Source: Burkholderiaceae bacterium (lineage in GTDB: Bacteria; Pseudomonadota; Gammaproteobacteria; Burkholderiales; Burkholderiaceae_E). From it: a stretch of 64,000 nt of DNA. The notes under the pieces were generated by a model that saw nothing but the letters and a program-made list of their open reading frames with translations, had not been told where the DNA came from and searched no databases. The stretch covers positions 1-64,000 of the forward strand of contig JAMLIR010000024.1 of NCBI GenBank assembly GCA_023954045.1. Reading direction: 5' to 3'. This document shows positions 41,689 through 53,108 of the stretch, piece after piece (position 1 is the stretch's first letter; each line of letters opens with the position of its first letter). A program made the translations under genes and the position numbers.

Positions 41689-41772
41689 AACAGATCCCCG
41701 GGTCGGCGGTCTGCAGGCGCAACGCCGCGCGCCGAAGGGTCCCGCAAGGCCCCGGTCGCTCGGCGGAGACGC

Positions 41773-42117
41773 CTACCGGTCCTGTTCCCAGTGGAACCTG
41801 TGCAACAGGCGGTGCACGACCGGCGCGAAGAGCAGGCCGGCGGCGACGAGGAACACCAGCCCGGCATAGAGCGCGTAGAGCCCGGCGAACAGCTTGCCTG
41901 CATCGGTGCGGGGCGCGTCCACGGGCCCCATGCCGCCCATCAGCATCGCGGAGTTCAGGAACGCGTCGCGCCAGGGCAACCGCTCGAAGTGCTCGTACCC
42001 CGCCATGCCGACCGCGAGCGAGACCCCCAGCAACGCGAACGCGGCAGCCGAGTGGCGCACCATGCGCCGGACGAAACGCCGGCGCGGAATCGGCGGATGC
42101 GAGCGGGCTTCGTACAT
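41773..42117 (-). CDS. Two-helix pore-loop-like membrane protein without a canonical K+ filter
   Basis: A 114-residue protein of unknown function. The topology resembles a two-helix K+ channel subunit. A basic N-terminus (RRRFVRRMVR) is followed by helix 1 (AAFALLGVSLAVGMAGYEHF), a short amphipathic segment LPWRDAFLNSAMLMGGMGPVD where a channel has its pore helix and filter, and then helix 2 (GKLFAGLYALYAGLVFLVAA), very like the inner helix of Ion_trans_2 channels. The filter TVGYGD is replaced by MGGMGPVD. It may be a degenerate channel or one with another selectivity. No regulatory domain follows. Confidence 0.6.
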   Translation of the reverse strand: MYEARSHPPIPRRRFVRRMVRHSAAAFALLGVSLAVGMAGYEHFERLPWRDAFLNSAMLMGGMGPVDAPRTDAGKLFAGLYALYAGLVFLVAAGLLFAPVVHRLLHRFHWEQDR

Positions 42118-42165
42118 GCTGCGTTCGTCCGTGAGCGAGCCGGGAGGCCGGGCCCGACGTTGCGA

Positions 42166-45100
42166 TCAGGGCGGTTGCGGGAGGGTGGCGACACCCGGCC
42201 CATGGGCCGTGCCGAGAAACGCCTCGAGCGCCCGTTCCGTGTGCGTGCCGGCACGGGCCGCCAGCGCAGCCGGCGCGCCCGTCGAGACGATGCGGCCGCC
42301 CCCGGCGCCACCCTCGGGGCCGAGGTCGACGATCCAGTCGGCCTCGGCCCAGATGTCGAGGTTGTGCTCGACCACCACCAACGTGTTGCCCGCGTCGACC
42401 AGCCGGTGCAGCACCCGGATCAGCTTCTCGACGTCGGCCATGTGCAGCCCCACCGTGGGCTCGTCCAGCACGTACAGCGTGTGCGGGCCCGGAGGCAGCG
42501 TCCTGCCCGCCGCGAGCGCCTTCGCGCGGGCGCGCGCGACGCGCGGGTCGTCGTCGGCGCCTTCGCCGCGGTTGCGCACCTTGGCGAGCTCGGTGACCAG
42601 CTTGATGCGCTGCGCCTCGCCTCCCGACAGCGTCGGGCTCGGCTGGCCGAGCGTCAGGTAGCCCAGGCCGACGTCCTGCAGCAGTCGCAGCGGGTGGGCG
42701 ATGCCGGGGTGTGCCGCGAAGAAGTCGACGGCCTCGTCGACGTCCATCGCCAGCACGTCGCCGATGCTGCGGCCGCGCAGTCGAACCTCGAGCGTCTCGC
42801 GGTTGAAGCGTCGCCCGCGGCAGACGTCGCACAGCACCTTGACGTCCGGCAGGAAGCTCATCTCGATCGTCTGCTGGCCCTGTCCTTCGCAGGCCTCGCA
42901 GCGTCCGCCCCCGGTGTTGAAGCTGAAGCGCCCCGGGCTCCAGCCGCGGATGCGCGCCTCGCCGGTGTCGGCGAACAGCCTTCGGATCGCGTCCCAGAAA
43001 CCGACGTAGGTGGCGGGACACGAGCGCGGCGTCTTGCCGATCGGCGTCTGGTCGACTTCGAGCACGCGCGTGATGCCGTCCCAGCCCTCGATGCGCTCGA
43101 CGCCGGCCAGCGGCGGTGCGGCCTTGCGCTGGTTGCGGGCGCGAACCTGCGCTGCGACGTTCGCGAGCAGCACGTCGCGCGCCAGCGTCGACTTGCCGGA
43201 ACCGGAGACGCCCGTGACGACCGTCATCCGGCGCAGCGGGATGCGGGCGACGACGTGGCGAAGGTTGTGCAGGTGTGCGCCGCGCAGCACGAGCCAGTCT
43301 GCGTCTCCCGGCGGAGGGACCGCCCGCGGCGCAGCGAGCGGATGCGCCAGCGGGTTCGCGAGGAAGCGGCCGGTCAGGCTGTCCGGATGGCGCGCCAGCT
43401 CCTCGTGATGTCCGGCGGCGATGATCCGGCCGCCGAGCTTGCCGGCGCCCGGCCCGATGTCGATGACGTGGTCGGCGCGGCGGATCGTGTCCTCGTCGTG
43501 CTCGACGACCAGCAGCGTGTTGCCCTTGTCGCGCAGTGCCTCGAGCGTGTCGAGCAGGATCCGGTTGTCGTGCGGGTGAAGTCCGATCGTCGGCTCGTCG
43601 AGCACGTAGCAGACACCCTGCAGGTTCGAGCCGAGCTGCGCGGCCAGCCGAATCCGCTGGGCTTCGCCGCCGGACAGCGTCGGCGCGGCGCGATCGAGCG
43701 TCAGGTAGCCGAGCCCGACCTCCGACAGGAACGCGAGCCGCGAACGGATCTCGGCCAGCACGTCGCGGGCGATCTCCTGCTCGCGGCCGGCGAAGCCGAC
43801 CTGCCTGAGCCAGCGCGCGCAATCGGCGACGGGCATCGCAGTCAGCTCGGCGATCGACAGGTCGAGCAGCCTCACCGCGAGCGCCGCGCGATTCAGGCGT
43901 TTTCCGGCGCAGGCGGGGCAGGGCTCGGTGGCGGCCGACTCGGCGCCGCCGGCCTCGGCCGCGTCGCCTTCGGCCTGCGCGCCGAGCTGGTCGGCGAGTC
44001 TCTCGGCGAGCGCGCCGACCGCTTCGGCGGTCGAGTCCTCGTCGGAGCGGCCCTTCGGGTCGAGGGTCGGCACGTACGGGAGCTTCACGCCGGTGCCGAG
44101 GCAGCTCTGGCACCAGCCGATCTTCGAGTTGAACGAGAACATCCGCGGATCGGGCTCGGGGAAGCTCGTGCCGCACGACGAGCATGCGCGCCGGGTCGAA
44201 AACAGCTTCGTCCCGATCGCGGCCGACGCCCGAGCGTAACCGTCGGCGTCGCCGTGGTCGGCGGCGGCGCGCAGGTCGTCGAGTGGGGCCGCGACCATCA
44301 CGATCCCCTTGCCGAGGTCGAGCGCGCGGCGCAGCGCGTCGCGCAGCGGCGCCTCGTCGGCCGCGTCGGCCACGAGATCGGCGACCGGCAGTTCGATGTC
44401 GTGCTCCACGTAGCGGTCGAGCCGCGGAAACCGGTCGGTCGGCAGGAAGCGGCCATCGACGCGAAGGTGGCCGAAGCCCTTGGCCTTCGCCCATTTCGCG
44501 AGGTCGGTGTAGACCCCCTTGCGCGCGACGACCAGCGGTGCGAGCAGGCCGACATGGCGGCCTCGGTAGTCGCGCAGGATCCGCGCGGCGATCGCGTCGA
44601 AGCCCTGCGGCTCGATTCGCACGTTGCAGTCGGGGCAGTACTGCTGGCCGAGCTTGACGTAGAGCAGCCGCAGGAAGTGGTAGATCTCGGTCAGCGTCGC
44701 CACGGTACTCTTGCGGCCGCCGCGGCTCGTGCGCTGTTCGATCGCCACCGTCGGGGGGATGCCGAACACGCCGTCGACGTCGGGCCGCGACGAGGGCTGT
44801 ACGAACTGGCGCGCGTAGGCGTTCAGCGACTCGAGGTAGCGGCGTTGCCCTTCGCCGAAGATCACGTCGAAGGCGAGGGTCGACTTGCCGGACCCCGAGA
44901 CGCCGGTGATCACCGTCAGCTTGTCGCGCGGCACCTCGACGTCGATGTTCTTCAGGTTGTGCTCGCGGGCGTGGTGCACGAAGATCGCTTCGCGCGCTCG
45001 ATCTCGGAGAACGCTCTGGAGCGATCTTGCTGCGGGCTCTTCGGCCCTCAGCGCGGCTGTGCTCGCTTCGTGGCCGGGCCGAAGAGCCGTGGCGTACTGG

Positions 45101-48100
45101 GCCAGCGCCTTCCCCGTGTGCGTGCGCGCTTCGCTCGCCAGCTGGGCGGGGGTGCCGGTGGCGACGATGCGGCCGCCGGCGTCGCCGCCTTCGGGGCCGA
45201 GGTCGATCAGCCAGTCGCTGGCGCGGATCACGTCGAGGTTGTGCTCGATGACCAGCAGCGAGTGGCCCGCGTCGAGCAGCTTGCGGAACGCGCGCAGCAG
45301 CTTGGCGACGTCGTCGAAGTGCAGCCCGGTGGTCGGCTCGTCGAACATGAACAGCGTGCCGCGCCGGCCGGCTCTCGCGAACGCGTGGCCGGCGGCGGCC
45401 GCCTGCGTCAGGCCCTGGCTCGCGGCCTCGGCGAGGAAGCCCGCGAGCTTGAGCCGCTGGGCCTCGCCGCCCGACAGCGTCGGCACCGGCTGGCCCAGGC
45501 GCAGGTAGTCGAGGCCGACGTCGGCCAGCGGCTGCAGCCGGGCGCGGATGTCGTGCTCGCCGGCGAACACCGCCAGCGCCTCGTGCACCGTGAGATCGAG
45601 CACTTCGGCGACCGAGCGGGGTCGGCCGTCGCGGCCCGTGACCGTGACCTCGAGCACCTCGGGGCGGAAGCGCTTGCCGTCGCAGTCGGGGCAGCGCAGG
45701 TAGACGTCGGACAGGAACTGCATCTCGACGTGCTCGAAGCCGTTGCCGCCGCAGGTGGGACAGCGGCCGTTGCCGGCGTTGAAGCTGAAGGTGCCGGCCG
45801 TGTAGCCGCGCTCCTTCGACCGCTCGGCCGCCGCGAAGCGCTTGCGCAGCGGGTCGAACGCGCCGACGTAGCTGACCGGGTTGCTGCGTGCAGTCTTGCC
45901 GATCGGCGACTGGTCGACGAAGACCACGTCGCCGATCCAGTCGTCGCCGAGCAGGCGGTCGTGCGCGCCCGGCGACTCGGTCGGCCTGCCGCGCGCTTTC
46001 AGAAGCGCGGGCAGCAGCACGTTCTGCATCAGCGTCGACTTGCCGCTGCCCGAGACGCCGGTCAGGCAGACCAGTCGCTCGAGCGGGATCTCGATCGAGA
46101 CGTTCTTCAGGTTGTGCTCGCGCGCACCTTCGAGCACCAGGCGCTTCGTTCCGGCGACGACCGGCTGGGGGCGCCCGGTGTCGACCTGCCTGCGCCCCGC
46201 CAGGTAGTCGCCGGTCAGCGTGTCGGACGCGCGCAGCGCCTGCGGATCGCCGTCGAAGACGACCCGACCGCCGCGCTCGCCGGGCCCGGGCCCGATGTCG
46301 ATCATCCGGTCGGCGGCGAACATCACCTGCGGGTCGTGCTCGACGACGACCAGCGAGTTGCCGGCGTCACGCAGCCGCCGCATCACGCCGATCACGCGGT
46401 TCATGTCGCGCGGATGCAGGCCGATCGACGGCTCGTCGAGGACGAACAGCGTGTTGACCAGCGAAGTGCCGAGCGCGGTCGTCAGGTTGATCCGCTGCAC
46501 CTCGCCGCCCGACAGCGTGCGCGACTGGCGGTCGAGCGTCAGGTAGCCGAGCCCCACCTGCTGCAGGTAGCGCAGCCGCGCGCGCGTCTCGGCGAGCAGC
46601 AGGTCCGCCGCCTCGTCGAGCGGCGCGGGAAGCCTCAGCGCCTCGAAGAACGCGGCGACCCGGTCGATCGGCAGCAGCATCAGGTCGTGGATCGACAGCC
46701 CGGCGACCTGCTGCAGCTGCGCTTCGCTCCAGTCGACTCCCGCCGGCAAGAAGCGCGTGTACGACGCATCGTCCGCGGCGGCAGACAGCGCAGCATCCGC
46801 CTCCGCGAGCGAGCCGACGCGCCAGAGGAGGGCGTCGGGCTTCAGCCGAGCCCCGCGGCAGACCGTGCACGGCGTGTACGAGCGGTACTTCGACAACAGC
46901 ACCCGGATGTGCATCTTGTAGGCCTTCGACTCGAGCCAGTCGAAGAAGCGCCGGATGCCGTACCACTGCGACTGCCACTTGCCGGTCCAGTCGTCGCCGC
47001 CCTCGATCACCCAGCGGCGCTGCGCCTGGGGCAGCGAACGCCACGGGACGTCCATCGGCACGCCGGCCCTCGCGGCGAACTTCGCGAGGTCGCGCTGGCA
47101 CTCCTTGAAGCTCTCGGTCTGCCACGGCTTGACCGCGCCTTCGGCCAGCGTCTTTCCTTCGTCGGGGATCACCAGCCCGAGATCGATGCCGATCACGCGC
47201 CCGAAGCCGCGGCACGTGTCGCAGGCGCCCAGCGGCGAATTGAACGAGAACAGGCTGGGCAGCGGGTCGGCGTAGGCGATGTCGCAGTCGGCGCAGTGCA
47301 GGCCGGTGCTGAAGCGCCATCGCGCAGACTCGTTGCCCTCGTCGTCGAGAACGTGGACCGACACCCGGCCGTGGCCGCGTTGGATGGCGTTCTCGACCGC
47401 ATCCGCCACCCGCGAGTCCTCGACCGAGCCGGGACGGAAGCGATCCTGCACGACGTGAAGCACCCGGCCGCCCTCGTCCTGCCCGGTCGCCTGTACCCTG
47501 CCGTAGCCCTGCGCCTCGAGGTGGGCGCGGACCTCGTCCTCGCCGAAGTTCGCCGGCACGGCGACCGGGAAGCTCAGCACGAGTCTCGGATCACCGGCCG
47601 CGGCCGCGCGCGCGGCGATCGCATCGCGCACGCTCGCCACCGTGTCGCGGCGCACCGGTTGCGCGCAGCGCCGGCAGTGCAGCATCGCCGCGCGCGCGAA
47701 CAGCAGCTTCAGGTGGTCGTTGAGCTCGGTCATCGTCCCGACCGTCGAGCGCGACGTGCGCACCGGATTGGTCTGGTCGATCGCGATCGCCGGCGGCACG
47801 CCTTCGATCCGGTCGACCTGCGGCTTGTCCATCCGGTCGAGGAACTGGCGCGCGTAGGCCGAGAACGTCTCGACGTAGCGACGCTGTCCCTCGGCGTACA
47901 AGGTGTCGAACACCAGCGACGACTTGCCCGATCCCGAAACGCCGGTGACGACCACCAGCTCGCCGGTGGGGATGTCGAGGTCGACGTTCTTCAGGTTGTT
48001 CTGGCGCGCGCCGCGGATGCGGATCGCCTGCCGCAGCACCGATTGCAGCGGCCGGCCCGGCGCCTCTGCCGAGGCGGGGACATCGTTGGGGGGCATCGGA

Positions 48101-48141
48101 TCGTCGGGTGGTGCGGGAGGGGGCGACGAGTCTATCAGCAT
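42166..48141 (-). CDS. uvrA: Tandem (double-length) UvrA excinuclease ATPase
   Basis: A 1991-residue protein made of two complete UvrA units in one chain, the second beginning around residue 1050. Normal UvrA has about 940 residues. Four Walker A motifs (TGVSGSGKS, the first at residues 66-74) and four LSGGEAQR-type signatures are present. Each unit keeps its zinc sites (for example [32 protein letters not shown]). UvrA works as a dimer in nucleotide excision repair, and a tandem chain could form an intramolecular dimer. No clear LexA box was found upstream. A separate normal uvrA may exist elsewhere. Confidence 0.93.
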   Translation of the reverse strand: MLIDSSPPPAPPDDPMPPNDVPASAEAPGRPLQSVLRQAIRIRGARQNNLKNVDLDIPTGELVVVTGVSGSGKSSLVFDTLYAEGQRRYVETFSAYARQFLDRMDKPQVDRIEGVPPAIAIDQTNPVRTSRSTVGTMTELNDHLKLLFARAAMLHCRRCAQPVRRDTVASVRDAIAARAAAAGDPRLVLSFPVAVPANFGEDEVRAHLEAQGYGRVQATGQDEGGRVLHVVQDRFRPGSVEDSRVADAVENAIQRGHGRVSVHVLDDEGNESARWRFSTGLHCADCDIAYADPLPSLFSFNSPLGACDTCRGFGRVIGIDLGLVIPDEGKTLAEGAVKPWQTESFKECQRDLAKFAARAGVPMDVPWRSLPQAQRRWVIEGGDDWTGKWQSQWYGIRRFFDWLESKAYKMHIRVLLSKYRSYTPCTVCRGARLKPDALLWRVGSLAEADAALSAAADDASYTRFLPAGVDWSEAQLQQVAGLSIHDLMLLPIDRVAAFFEALRLPAPLDEAADLLLAETRARLRYLQQVGLGYLTLDRQSRTLSGGEVQRINLTTALGTSLVNTLFVLDEPSIGLHPRDMNRVIGVMRRLRDAGNSLVVVEHDPQVMFAADRMIDIGPGPGERGGRVVFDGDPQALRASDTLTGDYLAGRRQVDTGRPQPVVAGTKRLVLEGAREHNLKNVSIEIPLERLVCLTGVSGSGKSTLMQNVLLPALLKARGRPTESPGAHDRLLGDDWIGDVVFVDQSPIGKTARSNPVSYVGAFDPLRKRFAAAERSKERGYTAGTFSFNAGNGRCPTCGGNGFEHVEMQFLSDVYLRCPDCDGKRFRPEVLEVTVTGRDGRPRSVAEVLDLTVHEALAVFAGEHDIRARLQPLADVGLDYLRLGQPVPTLSGGEAQRLKLAGFLAEAASQGLTQAAAAGHAFARAGRRGTLFMFDEPTTGLHFDDVAKLLRAFRKLLDAGHSLLVIEHNLDVIRASDWLIDLGPEGGDAGGRIVATGTPAQLASEARTHTGKALAQYATALRPGHEASTAALRAEEPAARSLQSVLRDRAREAIFVHHAREHNLKNIDVEVPRDKLTVITGVSGSGKSTLAFDVIFGEGQRRYLESLNAYARQFVQPSSRPDVDGVFGIPPTVAIEQRTSRGGRKSTVATLTEIYHFLRLLYVKLGQQYCPDCNVRIEPQGFDAIAARILRDYRGRHVGLLAPLVVARKGVYTDLAKWAKAKGFGHLRVDGRFLPTDRFPRLDRYVEHDIELPVADLVADAADEAPLRDALRRALDLGKGIVMVAAPLDDLRAAADHGDADGYARASAAIGTKLFSTRRACSSCGTSFPEPDPRMFSFNSKIGWCQSCLGTGVKLPYVPTLDPKGRSDEDSTAEAVGALAERLADQLGAQAEGDAAEAGGAESAATEPCPACAGKRLNRAALAVRLLDLSIAELTAMPVADCARWLRQVGFAGREQEIARDVLAEIRSRLAFLSEVGLGYLTLDRAAPTLSGGEAQRIRLAAQLGSNLQGVCYVLDEPTIGLHPHDNRILLDTLEALRDKGNTLLVVEHDEDTIRRADHVIDIGPGAGKLGGRIIAAGHHEELARHPDSLTGRFLANPLAHPLAAPRAVPPPGDADWLVLRGAHLHNLRHVVARIPLRRMTVVTGVSGSGKSTLARDVLLANVAAQVRARNQRKAAPPLAGVERIEGWDGITRVLEVDQTPIGKTPRSCPATYVGFWDAIRRLFADTGEARIRGWSPGRFSFNTGGGRCEACEGQGQQTIEMSFLPDVKVLCDVCRGRRFNRETLEVRLRGRSIGDVLAMDVDEAVDFFAAHPGIAHPLRLLQDVGLGYLTLGQPSPTLSGGEAQRIKLVTELAKVRNRGEGADDDPRVARARAKALAAGRTLPPGPHTLYVLDEPTVGLHMADVEKLIRVLHRLVDAGNTLVVVEHNLDIWAEADWIVDLGPEGGAGGGRIVSTGAPAALAARAGTHTERALEAFLGTAHGPGVATLPQPP

Positions 48142-48190
48142 CGTCGCCGGATATCGGACAATGGCGGTTGCTTCGCGCCGGAACCCGCCG

Positions 48191-48613
48191 ATGACCGCCC
48201 CCGCTCCTGTCGCTCCCCATCGCTCGAAGACCCTGGCCGGCGCGCTCGCGCTGGTCGCCGGCAGCGTCGGCGCCCACCGCCTGTATCTCGGCGCGCGCTG
48301 GTGGTGGATCTACCCGCTGCTGTCGCTGCCGGCGATGGGCATCGCGCTGCGGGCCGATCCCTGGTACCGGCATCCCGGCTTCTTCTTCGCCGCGGCCGTC
48401 GCACTGGCGGCGATGCTCGAGGCGATCGTGATCTGCCTGACGCCCGACCCGAAGTGGGACGCGAAGCACAACCCGCACTCGGGGCGAAGCTCGGCCAGCG
48501 GCTGGCCCGCGGTGCTGGTCGCGATGGCTTCGCTGATCCTGGGGGCGACGCTGATGATGTCGGTGCTGGCGATCGCGCTCGAGACGCTGTTCACCTCGAT
48601 GGCCGGACGCTGA
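48191..48613 (+). CDS. TM2-domain membrane protein
   Basis: A 140-residue protein with a TM2 domain (KTLAGALALVAGSVGAHRLYLG, then helix WWWIYPLLSLPAMGIAL) and two further hydrophobic segments. Function unknown. An in-frame ATG at 48161 would add ten residues. The choice of start is uncertain because neither has a strong ribosome binding site. It is divergent from uvrA with only 49 bp between starts. Confidence 0.75.
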   Translation: MTAPAPVAPHRSKTLAGALALVAGSVGAHRLYLGARWWWIYPLLSLPAMGIALRADPWYRHPGFFFAAAVALAAMLEAIVICLTPDPKWDAKHNPHSGRSSASGWPAVLVAMASLILGATLMMSVLAIALETLFTSMAGR

Positions 48614-48623
48614 GCGAAAGACC

Positions 48624-49334
48624 ATGACGACCGAATTGCTGTTCCGCGACGATGCGTACCTGAAGTCCTGCCCGGCGACGGTCACTGCGGCCGGCGGTCG
48701 CGGCTTCGAGGTCGACCGCACCGTCTTCTATCCGGCCGGCGGCGGGCAGCCCGGCGACACGGGCACGTTGCGCCGCTCCGACGGCAGCGTGCTTCGCATC
48801 GTCGACACGCGCAAGGGCGAGGCGCCGGACAGCGTGCTGCACCTGCTCGACGAGGGCGCGCGGCTGCCGGCGCCCGGCGAGCGCGTCGAGCTCGCGCTCG
48901 ACTGGGACCGCCGCTACGCTCACATGCGCATCCACACCTGCCTGCACGTGCTCTCGTGCGTCGTCGTCGCTCCGGTGACCGGCGGCAACATCGCGGCCGA
49001 TCGCGGGCGGCTCGATTTCGACATCGAGATGAGCCAGCTCGACGCCGGCCGCATCGAGCGCGAGGTCAATGCGCTGATCGCGCGCGCGATCGACACCGAG
49101 ACCGTCTGGATCACCGACGAGGAGCTCGATGCGCGGCCCGAGCTGGTGAAGACGATGAGCGTCAAGCCGCCGCGCGGCGCCGGCCGCGTGCGGCTGCTGC
49201 GGATCGAAGGCATCGACCTGCAGCCGTGCGGCGGCACGCACGTGCGCAACATCGCCGAGATCGGGCAGGTGAAGGTGCTGCGGATCCGCAACGAGGGCAG
49301 GCGCAACCGGCGCGTGGAAATCGGCTTCGCCTGA
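48624..49334 (+). CDS. Alanyl-tRNA editing protein AlaX
   Basis: A 236-residue free-standing editing domain that hydrolyses mischarged Ser-tRNA(Ala). The N-terminal barrel contains TVFYPAGGGQPGDTGTL. Zinc ligands are in the HxxxH of IHTCLHVL and the CxxxH of PCGGTHV. Length fits the AlaX-M type. It lies ten bases after the TM2 gene. Confidence 0.92.
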   Translation: MTTELLFRDDAYLKSCPATVTAAGGRGFEVDRTVFYPAGGGQPGDTGTLRRSDGSVLRIVDTRKGEAPDSVLHLLDEGARLPAPGERVELALDWDRRYAHMRIHTCLHVLSCVVVAPVTGGNIAADRGRLDFDIEMSQLDAGRIEREVNALIARAIDTETVWITDEELDARPELVKTMSVKPPRGAGRVRLLRIEGIDLQPCGGTHVRNIAEIGQVKVLRIRNEGRRNRRVEIGFA

Positions 49335-49412
49335 GGGCGCGCGCGGCGGACGATGGCAAACCCGTTCCGCCGGGCACATAATCGCGACAAACGACAAACC
49401 CCGGGGGAATCC

Positions 49413-50384
49413 ATGATCGATCGTCGCCGTCTGCTGGCGGGCGCCGCGCTCGCGCCGCTCGCTGCCGCGCTGCCGCGCGCAGCCTTTGCGCTACCCCTGT
49501 TCGAATCAGTGCTGATGTTCGTGCCGGCCGCGCCCGGCGGGGGCTGGGACGGCACCGGCCGTGCGATCGAGCAGGCTTGCCGCGCGGCGGGGCTGGTGGG
49601 CGCGTTCCAGTTCGAGAACGTCGGCGGCGCGGGCGGCATGGTCGGCCTGCCGCGCTTCGTGAACCAGCGCAAGGGCATGGCCAACGCGATGATGGTCGGC
49701 GGATCGGTGATGGTCGGCGCGGGAATCCAGAACAGGAGTCCGGTCACGATCCGCGACGTCGTGCCACTGGCGCGGCTGACCGAGGAGGCGGGCGCGATCG
49801 TCGTCCCGGCCAGCAGTCCGATGAAGACCTGGAAGGACCTCGAGGCCGCGATCCGCGCCAACCCGCGGGCGGTCAGCGTCGCCGGCGGCTCGTCCGGCGG
49901 TACCGACCACCAGCTGCTCGGCAAGGTCATCAAGGCGCTCGGCCGCAACCCGCGGGAGGCCGCGTACGTGGCGTTCGCCGGCGGCGGCCCGGCCAACGCG
50001 GCGATCCTCGGCGGACAGGTGACGGCGGGCATCTCCGGCTACTCGGAGTTCGCCGAGCACATCGAGGCGGGGCGCATGCGCGCGCTCGCGGTGTCGGGCT
50101 CGATCCGCATCCCGGGCGTCGACGTTCCGACGCTCACCGAGCTCGGGTTGCCGGTCACCGCGGCGAACTGGCGCGGCGTCTTCGGCGCGCCGGGAATCAG
50201 CGCGGCGCAACGCCAGGCGCTGGTCGACCTGCTCACGAAGATGCACGCGTCGCAGCCGTGGCGCGAGGTGCTGGCCCAGCGCAAGTGGGCCGACGTGTTC
50301 CTCGCCGGCGACGCGTTCGGCAAGATGCTCGCCGACGACATCTCGAGCACCGAGTCGGTGATGAAGGACCTCGGGCTCGCCTGA
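49413..50384 (+). CDS. tctC: Tripartite tricarboxylate transporter solute-binding protein (Bug/TctC family)
   Basis: A 323-residue periplasmic binding protein. The signal peptide MIDRRRLLAGAALAPLAAAL carries a twin arginine and could use Tat. The mature part has the Bug fold (FVPAAPGGGWDGTGRAIEQA, AGGSSGGTDHQLLGK, YVAFAGGGPANAAILGG). It starts behind GGGGGAA. It delivers a carboxylate to TctBA. The ligand may be citrate-like but is unproven. Confidence 0.92.
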   Translation: MIDRRRLLAGAALAPLAAALPRAAFALPLFESVLMFVPAAPGGGWDGTGRAIEQACRAAGLVGAFQFENVGGAGGMVGLPRFVNQRKGMANAMMVGGSVMVGAGIQNRSPVTIRDVVPLARLTEEAGAIVVPASSPMKTWKDLEAAIRANPRAVSVAGGSSGGTDHQLLGKVIKALGRNPREAAYVAFAGGGPANAAILGGQVTAGISGYSEFAEHIEAGRMRALAVSGSIRIPGVDVPTLTELGLPVTAANWRGVFGAPGISAAQRQALVDLLTKMHASQPWREVLAQRKWADVFLAGDAFGKMLADDISSTESVMKDLGLA

Positions 50385-50386
50385 GC

Positions 50387-50881
50387 GTGGCGCCCTCGAC
50401 GCGTACCCGGCGCGGTCCGATCGCGCTCGCCGTCGCGCTGCTGGCCGGTGTCGCCGTCGCGGCCTGGCAGGTCGCGCTGATTCCCGAGCCGGCACCGGGC
50501 ATCGGCGTCGGCCCGCGCGCGCTGCCGGCCGCGCTGGTCGCACTGCTCGCCGTGCTCGGCGTCGCGTACCTGTGGGGAGCGCTGCGCGGACGGCAGGCCG
50601 ACCTGACGGACGACCCGGCCGAGTCCGCGTTGCCCGGGGCGGGACGGCGCGTCGCGCTGCTGTCGTCGGGCCTCGCGGCGATCCTGGTCCTGACTCCGCC
50701 GGCCGGGATCGGCGTCGCCTGCAGCGTCGCGTTCGCGCTGGTCGCGCGCGCGTTCGGCAGCAGGCGTCCCGCGCACGACCTGCTGGTCGGCGTGGTGTTC
50801 GTCTTCGCAGCGTGGTTCGTCTTCGACCGGCTGCTCGGCGTTCAGCTCGGCCGGTTCGCCGCGTTCGTCCCCTGGCCGTGA
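50387..50881 (+). CDS. tctB: Small permease subunit TctB
   Basis: A 164-residue membrane protein with four helices. It starts at a GTG two bases after the tctC stop. Segments [34 protein letters not shown] and [19 protein letters not shown] match the TctB pattern. It forms the inner-membrane permease with TctA. Confidence 0.9.
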   Translation: MAPSTRTRRGPIALAVALLAGVAVAAWQVALIPEPAPGIGVGPRALPAALVALLAVLGVAYLWGALRGRQADLTDDPAESALPGAGRRVALLSSGLAAILVLTPPAGIGVACSVAFALVARAFGSRRPAHDLLVGVVFVFAAWFVFDRLLGVQLGRFAAFVPWP

Positions 50882-50891
50882 GCCCAACGGC

Positions 50892-52385
50892 ATGGATGCC
50901 CTGCACGCGCTGATCGGCGGCTTCGCGGCAGCGCTGCAGCCGACGATCCTGCTCTACGGTTTCCTCGGCTGCCTGCTCGGCACGCTGGTCGGCGTGCTGC
51001 CCGGCATCGGGCCCGCGCTGACGATCGCGCTGCTGCTGCCGCTGACCTTCAAGGTGCCGGCGGCCGCGATGTTCGTGATGTTCGCCGGCGTCTACTACGG
51101 GGCCATGTACGGCGGATCGACGACCTCGATCCTGATCAACACGCCAGGCGAGTCGGCCACGGTGGTCACGGCGCTGGAAGGCTACCGGATGGCGCGCGCC
51201 GGGAGGGCCGGCGCCGCGCTCGCGACTGCGGCGATCGGCAGCTTCGTCGCCGGCACGATCGGGACCATCGCGCTGACCTTCATCGCGCCGCTGGTCGTCG
51301 AGGCCGCGCTGAAGTTCGGGCCCGCCGAGTACTTCAGCCTGATGCTGCTGTCGCTGGTCGCGGTGTCGGCCGTTCTCGGCAACTCGGTGTTGCGCGGCCT
51401 GGTGGCGCTCTCGCTGGGCCTGCTGCTCGGGCTCGTCGGCGTCGACATCCAGAGCGGGCAGCCGCGCTTCACGTTCGGCACGTCGGAGCTGCTCGACGGA
51501 ATCGAGTTCACCGCTGCCGCGGTCGGGCTGTTCGCGGTCGGCGAAGCGCTGTTCCTCGCCTGGCAGGGGCGGACGGCTAACGACGAGGCGCTGCAGGTCG
51601 GCGGACCCGTCGCGATGACCCGCGAGGACTGGCGGCGCAGCTGGAAGCCGTGGCTGCGCGGCGCGGCGTTCGGCTTTCCGATCGGCGCGATGCCGGCCGG
51701 CGGCGCCGAGCTGCCGACGCTGCTGTCGTACTACACCGAGAAGAAACTCGCGCGCCACCCGGAGGAATTCGGGCAGGGCGCGATCGAGGGCGTGGCCGGC
51801 CCCGAGGCGGCGAACAACGCGTCGGCGGCCGGCGTGCTGATGCCGCTGCTGACGCTGGGCATTCCGACCTCGGCGACCGCCGCAGTGATCCTGTCGGCGT
51901 TCGAGAGCTACGGCATCCAGCCGGGGCCGATGCTGTTCACGCAGCAGGCGGGCCTCGTCTGGACACTGATCGCCAGCCTGTACATCGGCAACGTGATCCT
52001 GCTGCTGCTGAACCTGCCGCTGGTGCGACTCTGGGTGCGCCTGCTGTCGATTCCGGCCCCGATGCTGTATGCCGGGATCGTCGTGATCGCGACCATCGGC
52101 GTCTACGGCGCCAGCAATTCGCTGTTCGACGTCGGATTGCTGTTCGCGTTCGGCGCGCTTGGCTATGCGCTGCGCCGTTTCGACTTCCCGGTCGCGCCGC
52201 TGGTCGTCGGCCTGATCCTCGGCCCGATGATGGAGCAGTCGATGCGCCAGGCGCTGACGATCAGCCAGGGCGAGTGGAGCACCTTCGTCGTGCGTCCCCT
52301 GTCCGGCACCCTGCTCGCGATCGCGCTCCTCCTGCTGGTCGCGCCGCGACTGTGGGCGCTGCTGCGTCGCGCTCGCTCGACTTGA
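50892..52385 (+). CDS. tctA: Large permease subunit TctA
   Basis: A 497-residue permease with 10 to 12 helices. The conserved TctA blocks are present: [53 protein letters not shown] and [17 protein letters not shown]. It completes the TctCBA operon. There is no TctDE two-component pair nearby. Confidence 0.95.
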   Translation: MDALHALIGGFAAALQPTILLYGFLGCLLGTLVGVLPGIGPALTIALLLPLTFKVPAAAMFVMFAGVYYGAMYGGSTTSILINTPGESATVVTALEGYRMARAGRAGAALATAAIGSFVAGTIGTIALTFIAPLVVEAALKFGPAEYFSLMLLSLVAVSAVLGNSVLRGLVALSLGLLLGLVGVDIQSGQPRFTFGTSELLDGIEFTAAAVGLFAVGEALFLAWQGRTANDEALQVGGPVAMTREDWRRSWKPWLRGAAFGFPIGAMPAGGAELPTLLSYYTEKKLARHPEEFGQGAIEGVAGPEAANNASAAGVLMPLLTLGIPTSATAAVILSAFESYGIQPGPMLFTQQAGLVWTLIASLYIGNVILLLLNLPLVRLWVRLLSIPAPMLYAGIVVIATIGVYGASNSLFDVGLLFAFGALGYALRRFDFPVAPLVVGLILGPMMEQSMRQALTISQGEWSTFVVRPLSGTLLAIALLLLVAPRLWALLRRARST

Positions 52386-52389
52386 TACG

Positions 52390-52509
52390 ATGCCGCTGAT
52401 GAACGCCTGGCCCGCGCCGCCGCCGATCGCCTCCGGGCGGATCTCGCCCTGCATCCTCGAGGGGCACGGCCGGCGGCTGCGCACGCGCTGCCGCGACCGG
52501 GGCGGTTAG
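52390..52509 (+). other. Possible 39-codon small ORF in the tctA to thioesterase gap
   Basis: The 130-bp gap between tctA and the thioesterase contains one ORF (MPLMNAWPAPPPIASGRISP and so on), ending in an Arg/Cys-rich tail. No ribosome binding site precedes it, and GC-rich sequence gives such ORFs by chance. I list it only because it fills the gap. Confidence 0.15.
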
Positions 52510-52516
52510 ACGGAGG

Positions 52517-53092
52517 ATGCCGACGTTGGGTGCCGAACGATCCAGGGAAGCGACCGAGGCCGAAGCGACGCTCGAGCTGTGGCTGGCTCGCGAGCGCGAG
52601 GTCCGGCTGCTGATGGCGCCGGCGGGGAAGATTCCCGCCGGGGAACTCGCCCGCGGCCCGGGGCTCGACTTCCTCGAGCGCATCGGCCGCGGCGAGATAC
52701 CGTCGCCGCCGATCATGCAGACGCTCGACTTCGTGCCGGTGGAGGCCGAGCGCGGTCGCATGGTGTTCCAGGGAACGCCGAAGCCCGACTACTACAACCC
52801 GATCGGCTCGGTGCACGGCGGCTACATCGCGACGCTGCTCGATTCGGCGCTGGGCTGCGCCGTGCACACGATGCTCGAGCGCGGGTACGGCTACACGACG
52901 CTCGAGCTGAAGGTCAACTACGTGCGGGCGCTGACCGACAAGACCGGTCCGGTGCGCGCCGAGGCGCACGTGGTCAACGTGTCGCGCCAGGTCGGCGTGG
53001 CGCAGGGGCGGCTCTTCGACGCCGCTGGCCGCATGTACGCCTGGGGTTCGACAACCTGCCTGATCTTCCCCCTGCCCGAGAACGCCCCCTGA
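52517..53092 (+). CDS. PaaI-family hotdog thioesterase
   Basis: A 191-residue acyl-CoA thioesterase-like protein. The hotdog domain has [20 protein letters not shown], with the HGG motif, and [11 protein letters not shown]. An extra N-terminal 50 residues precede the domain. The GGAGG directly abuts the ATG at 52517. A TTG nine bases later (52526) would be better spaced, so the true start may be three codons downstream. Confidence 0.85.
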   Translation: MPTLGAERSREATEAEATLELWLAREREVRLLMAPAGKIPAGELARGPGLDFLERIGRGEIPSPPIMQTLDFVPVEAERGRMVFQGTPKPDYYNPIGSVHGGYIATLLDSALGCAVHTMLERGYGYTTLELKVNYVRALTDKTGPVRAEAHVVNVSRQVGVAQGRLFDAAGRMYAWGSTTCLIFPLPENAP

Positions 53093-53108
53093 CGCGGATG
53101 TCATCGCC

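Noticed and set aside
41509-48627. Open frame of more than 2300 codons antisense to uvrA
   Set aside because: It is open because of codon bias in the tandem UvrA gene. The translation is repetitive in Arg/Val/Asp/Gln and has no start signals.
52390-52509. Small ORF between tctA and the thioesterase as a real gene
   Set aside because: No ribosome binding site, GC-rich composition and no recognisable features. Kept only as a weak entry.
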